Source of the DNA: Sphaerulina vaccinii
Lineage: Eukaryota; Ascomycota; Dothideomycetes; Mycosphaerellales; Mycosphaerellaceae
NCBI GenBank assembly: GCA_022570795.1
Contig: JAKUDP010000001.1
Location: 3,162,001-3,226,000 of the forward strand
Length of the DNA stretch: 64,000 nt
Reading direction: 5' to 3'
This document shows positions 61,701 through 64,000 of the stretch, piece by piece (positions within the stretch are counted from its first letter, which is position 1; the number at the start of each line of letters is the position of its first letter). The position numbers and the translations under genes are program-made. The notes under the pieces are model-generated. The model worked only from the letters and a program-made list of their open reading frames with translations. It was not told where the DNA came from and did not search any database.

Positions 61701-63342
61701 TGCGATGTTGAGATGAAAGTTGAGGTGGTGCTTGAGGCGGAACAACCACTTTTGACAGGTCGAGTCTCGCTGACTTGACTTTGGTAGAGTAATGAACCTG
61801 GAGAGACCCAAGCGATCTTCCGGGGAAATGTGCATGAATCTTTGGCCATTCCAGCCTGTCAACCTCCTTCAGCTTCTTGAGCAGAGCATTTTCGCTGGCG
61901 GTATACTCTGTACCTCTGCCTCTGGACTTCTTAGGTCCTGCGCGAGAAGTCGTTGAGTGTCCTGGGCCAAGGTGGTTCTCAGTGGTCTCCGGCGCATGTA
62001 GCTGCTGCTCGATGGTAGTAACTATTGGGTCTTGCTCGGTCTGCACTGCTGTCCACGAGTTAGGTGGAGTTGGCTGTTGCATAGGCTGGCTTGTCGCTAT
62101 CGTAGTATGAGAGACTTCTGGCACTGTAGTGGACTCATTGCGAGTCTTGATCTGAGTATAGTAGCGGACTTTCGTCGCGCCCTTGGATCGTCCTGGGAGC
62201 TGAGCCACGATATCGTCCCATCCAACCCCACTAGTCTTCAGTCTTTGGATCAACGCGTCCTCTTCAGTAGTCCATTGTATTTTCATCCCACTCATGACCA
62301 TAGGTGACACTGGCAACGCCGAGGATAGGGGCAGTCTGTTTAGTGCAGCAGGTGGCGCTAGTGCTTCAGGCTCTGGCTCCGAACTGGTAGAATATCGCTC
62401 AATAGTAGGATCTGTGACGTCCAAAAGCTGCGCCTTTGGCAGCTGAGTAATGCTGTTGATTTGCACAGGATCGGATCTTGGTCGTTTGGCTGGAGCTGAC
62501 TCGTGAGACGTCTCCCAGGAACGTTTGATGCCTGATGTTTGTGTTCGCACCAAGCTGTTAGTGACATCTGTGGGTCTATGCTCCAAAGTCCTTGAGGGTT
62601 GAGCAGGATCTGCTGCTGCAAACGCATTGACGGCTAGTGGTACCGCCACGCCGTAGGCCGATGAAGCCGCAGTCTCACTCTCAATCGTGACCTTATGGCC
62701 GAGTGCTGGTCGTGGAGCGGGCGATCTCGTCGCCTCATGTTGCAGTGGACCGCCAGACAAGCGTCTCTGCCGCTGATACCATTCTGCCTTGTCTACTCTC
62801 GCTGTGCGCTGCGGTTCGCTTTGCCGGCGCGAAGCGTCTAGGTCTCGTTGAATCCTTGCCCAGTCCTGCTGAAGTCTGCGTCCTGGTGTTCCCAGAGCAT
62901 TCCAAGCCTCCCTGGAAAGCGCGGGAGGGGTGAAAGACTGTCCGGTCTTCTCGAATTGTCTGACATTCTCAACTTGTCTTGAGCTCTCCGCCTGCTTCGG
63001 CTGTCCAAGTGTAGGCTGTGTACTCAGTCCGTACGGGGATGTGGGCAGTGTCCAGGTCTTGAATCCGCTGGGTGTCACATTCACCTGAGGTTGAACATGA
63101 TTGAGGCCGTTCTGTGCCCGAAGTGTACCATTTCCGAGCCTGCTATCAGAAATGCTGCTGCTTCCAGGCCTGCTATCGCCAATGTTGCTGCTCTTGCGCC
63201 CACCAGTACTGTCGATACCATTCGCTCTCTCTGCCGTTCTGGCATTCGTGCGCACACTGAAGGTCTTGAGCAACTTGCTAGGCGACTCATCATCATCATC
63301 ATCGGACGAGGACAGTAGTTCGATCATGTCGACTGGCGCCAT
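58783..63342 (-). CDS. Myb/SANT plus WD40 protein with six CxxC pairs; candidate CUL4-DDB1 substrate receptor (DIM-9/Raf1-like)
   Basis: ATG 63342 on the complement (the frame also runs to a TTG at 63354) gives 1519 residues in one exon. The N-terminal 340 residues are disordered (MAPVDMIELLSSSDDDDDES). Three Myb/SANT-like repeats follow at about 352-405, 478-525 and 567-615: TTEEDALIQRLKTSGVGWDD, YTASENALLKKLKEVDRLEW and YTAEELTLLRRLREEEQLDW, each closed by a PGRS/NGRT-GSLQVxxYTK element. From about residue 715 to 1240 lies a WD40 propeller (SASTGKKFAAG-like and FLSWGTTSSRLYSGSSDGVV strands). One blade ends VAAGATDGKVYVWDQRW, a WDxR motif as in DDB1-binding (DCAF) proteins. The C-terminus has six CxxC pairs (CWKC, CFTC, CSVC, CEAC, CFRC, CETC), presumably Zn-binding. 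A role like Neurospora DIM-9 or S. pombe Raf1 in heterochromatin formation is inferred from architecture only. Confidence 0.8.
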   Translation of the reverse strand: MAPVDMIELLSSSDDDDDESPSKLLKTFSVRTNARTAERANGIDSTGGRKSSNIGDSRPGSSSISDSRLGNGTLRAQNGLNHVQPQVNVTPSGFKTWTLPTSPYGLSTQPTLGQPKQAESSRQVENVRQFEKTGQSFTPPALSREAWNALGTPGRRLQQDWARIQRDLDASRRQSEPQRTARVDKAEWYQRQRRLSGGPLQHEATRSPAPRPALGHKVTIESETAASSAYGVAVPLAVNAFAAADPAQPSRTLEHRPTDVTNSLVRTQTSGIKRSWETSHESAPAKRPRSDPVQINSITQLPKAQLLDVTDPTIERYSTSSEPEPEALAPPAALNRLPLSSALPVSPMVMSGMKIQWTTEEDALIQRLKTSGVGWDDIVAQLPGRSKGATKVRYYTQIKTRNESTTVPEVSHTTIATSQPMQQPTPPNSWTAVQTEQDPIVTTIEQQLHAPETTENHLGPGHSTTSRAGPKKSRGRGTEYTASENALLKKLKEVDRLEWPKIHAHFPGRSLGSLQVHYSTKVKSARLDLSKVVVPPQAPPQLSSQHRIAPQPSVAQPTIAAPGSKFGSQYTAEELTLLRRLREEEQLDWKAMVPYFNGRTAGSLQVCWYTKIRQGGPARQAPDLHRSDTNDHVRSKRSRKSHIAATDGFMSWADARSLMRDGANVDEGEDTASETTAAPLAHQDNVFPRSMDRMLRQRELGSVAGTRAWTSSRCTLPEEFKNNVYKDYSLQQYYHGTSGDVVGLSWASTGKKFAAGSIAITDNQSMQYNMSRNLLVGDYRRGELQELVEHHVPRPLVDEVDNPNALGAMRHTQDQRLFLTVTATSFSPLPDQEDSLYTAGTDKMLRRYLVGTDIKHTTVEHAAEHAASVDLLAMHQEGLVATGCHSATDSISVFRSGSTSLDKVWTGSPRRKDLQTTTSIFPSTLKWGEAYVHRNFLLAGFSGDSTSSAEDKRLAGETALWDMEHQKQLEIKGIIRNVFDVCWNPRPSSTSVVFAVASNATGMNFSRGMRTAVSCYAPSQPLSAVVRWQCPALDINDVLICPYNDHLVAAGATDGKVYVWDQRWAAAGQAPLHVLSHGESLNVLPHGYDRELTDTGVRFLSWGTTSSRLYSGSSDGVVKVWNPYRSEDNAHVEDIDVPRQHRSAIISGAFSPDHCELLVGTENGRINMFKMGRPVGTAHQFKLHTAAEPHVNSDQPLEAANALLRLGEITLRPCGAMPLTQAVQGEFYRGPFSAPTSLELTNAEDKFQQALNVQADLAAKRAQEGYIDPYDPALEKAQVRVRDAQAAIDDLQKLADFVEGAGPKAEAFQQSLLQAENARDDLLARVRARFGSDTAPCNHDCAYLPTIEELEDDGRSKLRIPGVLRNFGTAGVALSQLQDDDKSAERCWKCFPLRVRPRGSKLELCFTCKLEGMRLTTSCSVCSAPARVETDENKQPLCEACAFVCFRCAGPVKILNFSTSLTCETCQLTWSAGVLGYELETKPDVKNAAKSKTPMREEYDDFGSAEIERLMDGWNIEQD

Positions 63343-64000
63343 TCTCGCTGCCAATCTGCAGGTCCAAGTTCAGAGGCAGCTCGTCCATTGCGTATCTTTG
63401 GCGACTCTAGGTGTTTACGTCGTCATGCTATAGCGCCGAGGGAGTGTCGAATGGGCCAGTGGTGCGTTGTCAGTGAGGTGAAGTTGTCTTGATAAAGTAA
63501 AGAACTACGCGTTTGGGCGCGTAGTTCTACAAATCGCGCTAGCGAGAGAAGCCCCACTTTTGCTTGCGACCAAGGCCAAGGACTTCTTCAACAACATCAA
63601 ATCACTATCCTCTACTCAACTATGCAAATTTATGATATGGTCTATCTCGCACTTATGACCAGCTCAATGACTGAAGAACTACCAGATGACTGAATGTCAC
63701 TAAAGTACACTTCACCGCGTTTTCGAGATCCTGATCTGTGAATAGTGTCATTCATTACACTGTAGACTCTACAGAAAGACAACCAGCAAAGAAACGAAAA
63801 GATGGGACCGCAAGGCAGAGTCGATATGGAGTCGACCACCATTCGTTACCATGTGGACTTGGCATGATTAGATCTCGTCCGCAATACTGCTCGCTTGCCA
63901 GCAAATGAGTCCTCCTCGACTCATGGCCTTCCTGATGATCAGTGAGGCACAGCATTCGCCACGGGTACTGGCAGAATTCAGTGTCGTCCCGTGGTGCGTC
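63343..64000. other. Intergenic, upstream of the Myb/WD40 gene
   Basis: No gene seen to the window end. It contains the perfect inverted repeat at 63501-63528 and a leader with short frames. Confidence 0.4.
63501..63528. repeat. Perfect 11-bp inverted repeat with 6-nt loop
   Basis: AGAACTACGCG, loop TTTGGG, then CGCGTAGTTCT: a perfect 11-bp stem. It lies about 160 bp upstream of ATG 63342 of the minus-strand Myb/WD40 gene, so it could be an operator for a dimeric factor (CGCG core), a leader hairpin, or chance. Confidence 0.9.

Noticed and set aside
1..64000. tRNA, rRNA, transposon or RIP-type A/T-rich blocks
   Set aside because: No B-box-like GGTTCGAATCC element, rRNA block, terminal repeat pair, transposase-like frame or TA-rich degenerate block was seen on either strand by eye; a tRNA or repeat search would be more reliable.

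Overview
The window is nuclear DNA of a filamentous ascomycete. Genes are dense, on both strands, and interrupted by short introns, mostly 47-134 nt, with GTAAGT/GTGAGT-type donors and CTNAC/CTAAC-like branch sites. Several proteins are fungus-specific: a MeaB-type bZIP, a Cdc50 subunit, a ferritin-like Rds1 protein, a PAPP-A-type protease and F-box proteins. The overall style resembles Dothideomycetes, possibly Mycosphaerellales; that is inference, not proof. I saw no rRNA, tRNA, transposon or CRISPR-like array by eye.

Layout. 1-9 kb: the 5' part of a D-2-hydroxyacid dehydrogenase (cut by the window edge), an MFS anion/vitamin-type transporter, a Sec14-like lipid transfer protein, and a large C2H2 zinc-finger regulator behind a long leader. 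9.5-16.6 kb: an F-box protein with a duplicated tail, a Mak32-type PfkB protein, the adenylyl-cyclase-associated protein CAP/Srv2, OMP decarboxylase (pyrG/URA3) with an apparent 1-nt frameshift, and a small methyltransferase. 17-26 kb: an orphan polytopic membrane protein, MeaB, a salicylate-hydroxylase-like FAD monooxygenase and ribosomal protein uS7 (RPS5).

26-40 kb: a Ser/Thr-rich one-pass membrane protein, an 852-residue disordered protein with a 27-bp tandem repeat, a secretory-pathway membrane protein, LSm4, an F-box-like protein, a tiny candidate secreted protein and a zeta-class GST (maleylacetoacetate isomerase-like). The tiny gene lies between the GST and a decayed copy of its last codons. 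40-48 kb: an NTF2-like protein, a multispan membrane protein, an alpha/beta hydrolase, two convergent Cys-rich surface proteins, a WW-domain protein and an F-box/2EXR-like protein. 49-64 kb: a sugar transporter, Cdc50/Lem3, a secreted M43 metalloprotease, a choline/GABA-type permease, an Rds1-like protein and a 1.5-kresidue Myb plus WD40 protein with a DDB1-binding-type WDxR motif.

Most genes are ordinary core or nutrient-handling genes and do not form one obvious pathway. The most informative signals are the pyrG frameshift, the two duplicated gene tails (F-box and GST), the small secreted ORF, and the Myb/WD40/CxxC protein, a candidate CUL4-DDB1 substrate receptor. All splice sites were read by eye and lack transcript support. 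Many frames open with GTG or TTG; in those cases I moved the start to the first plausible ATG.
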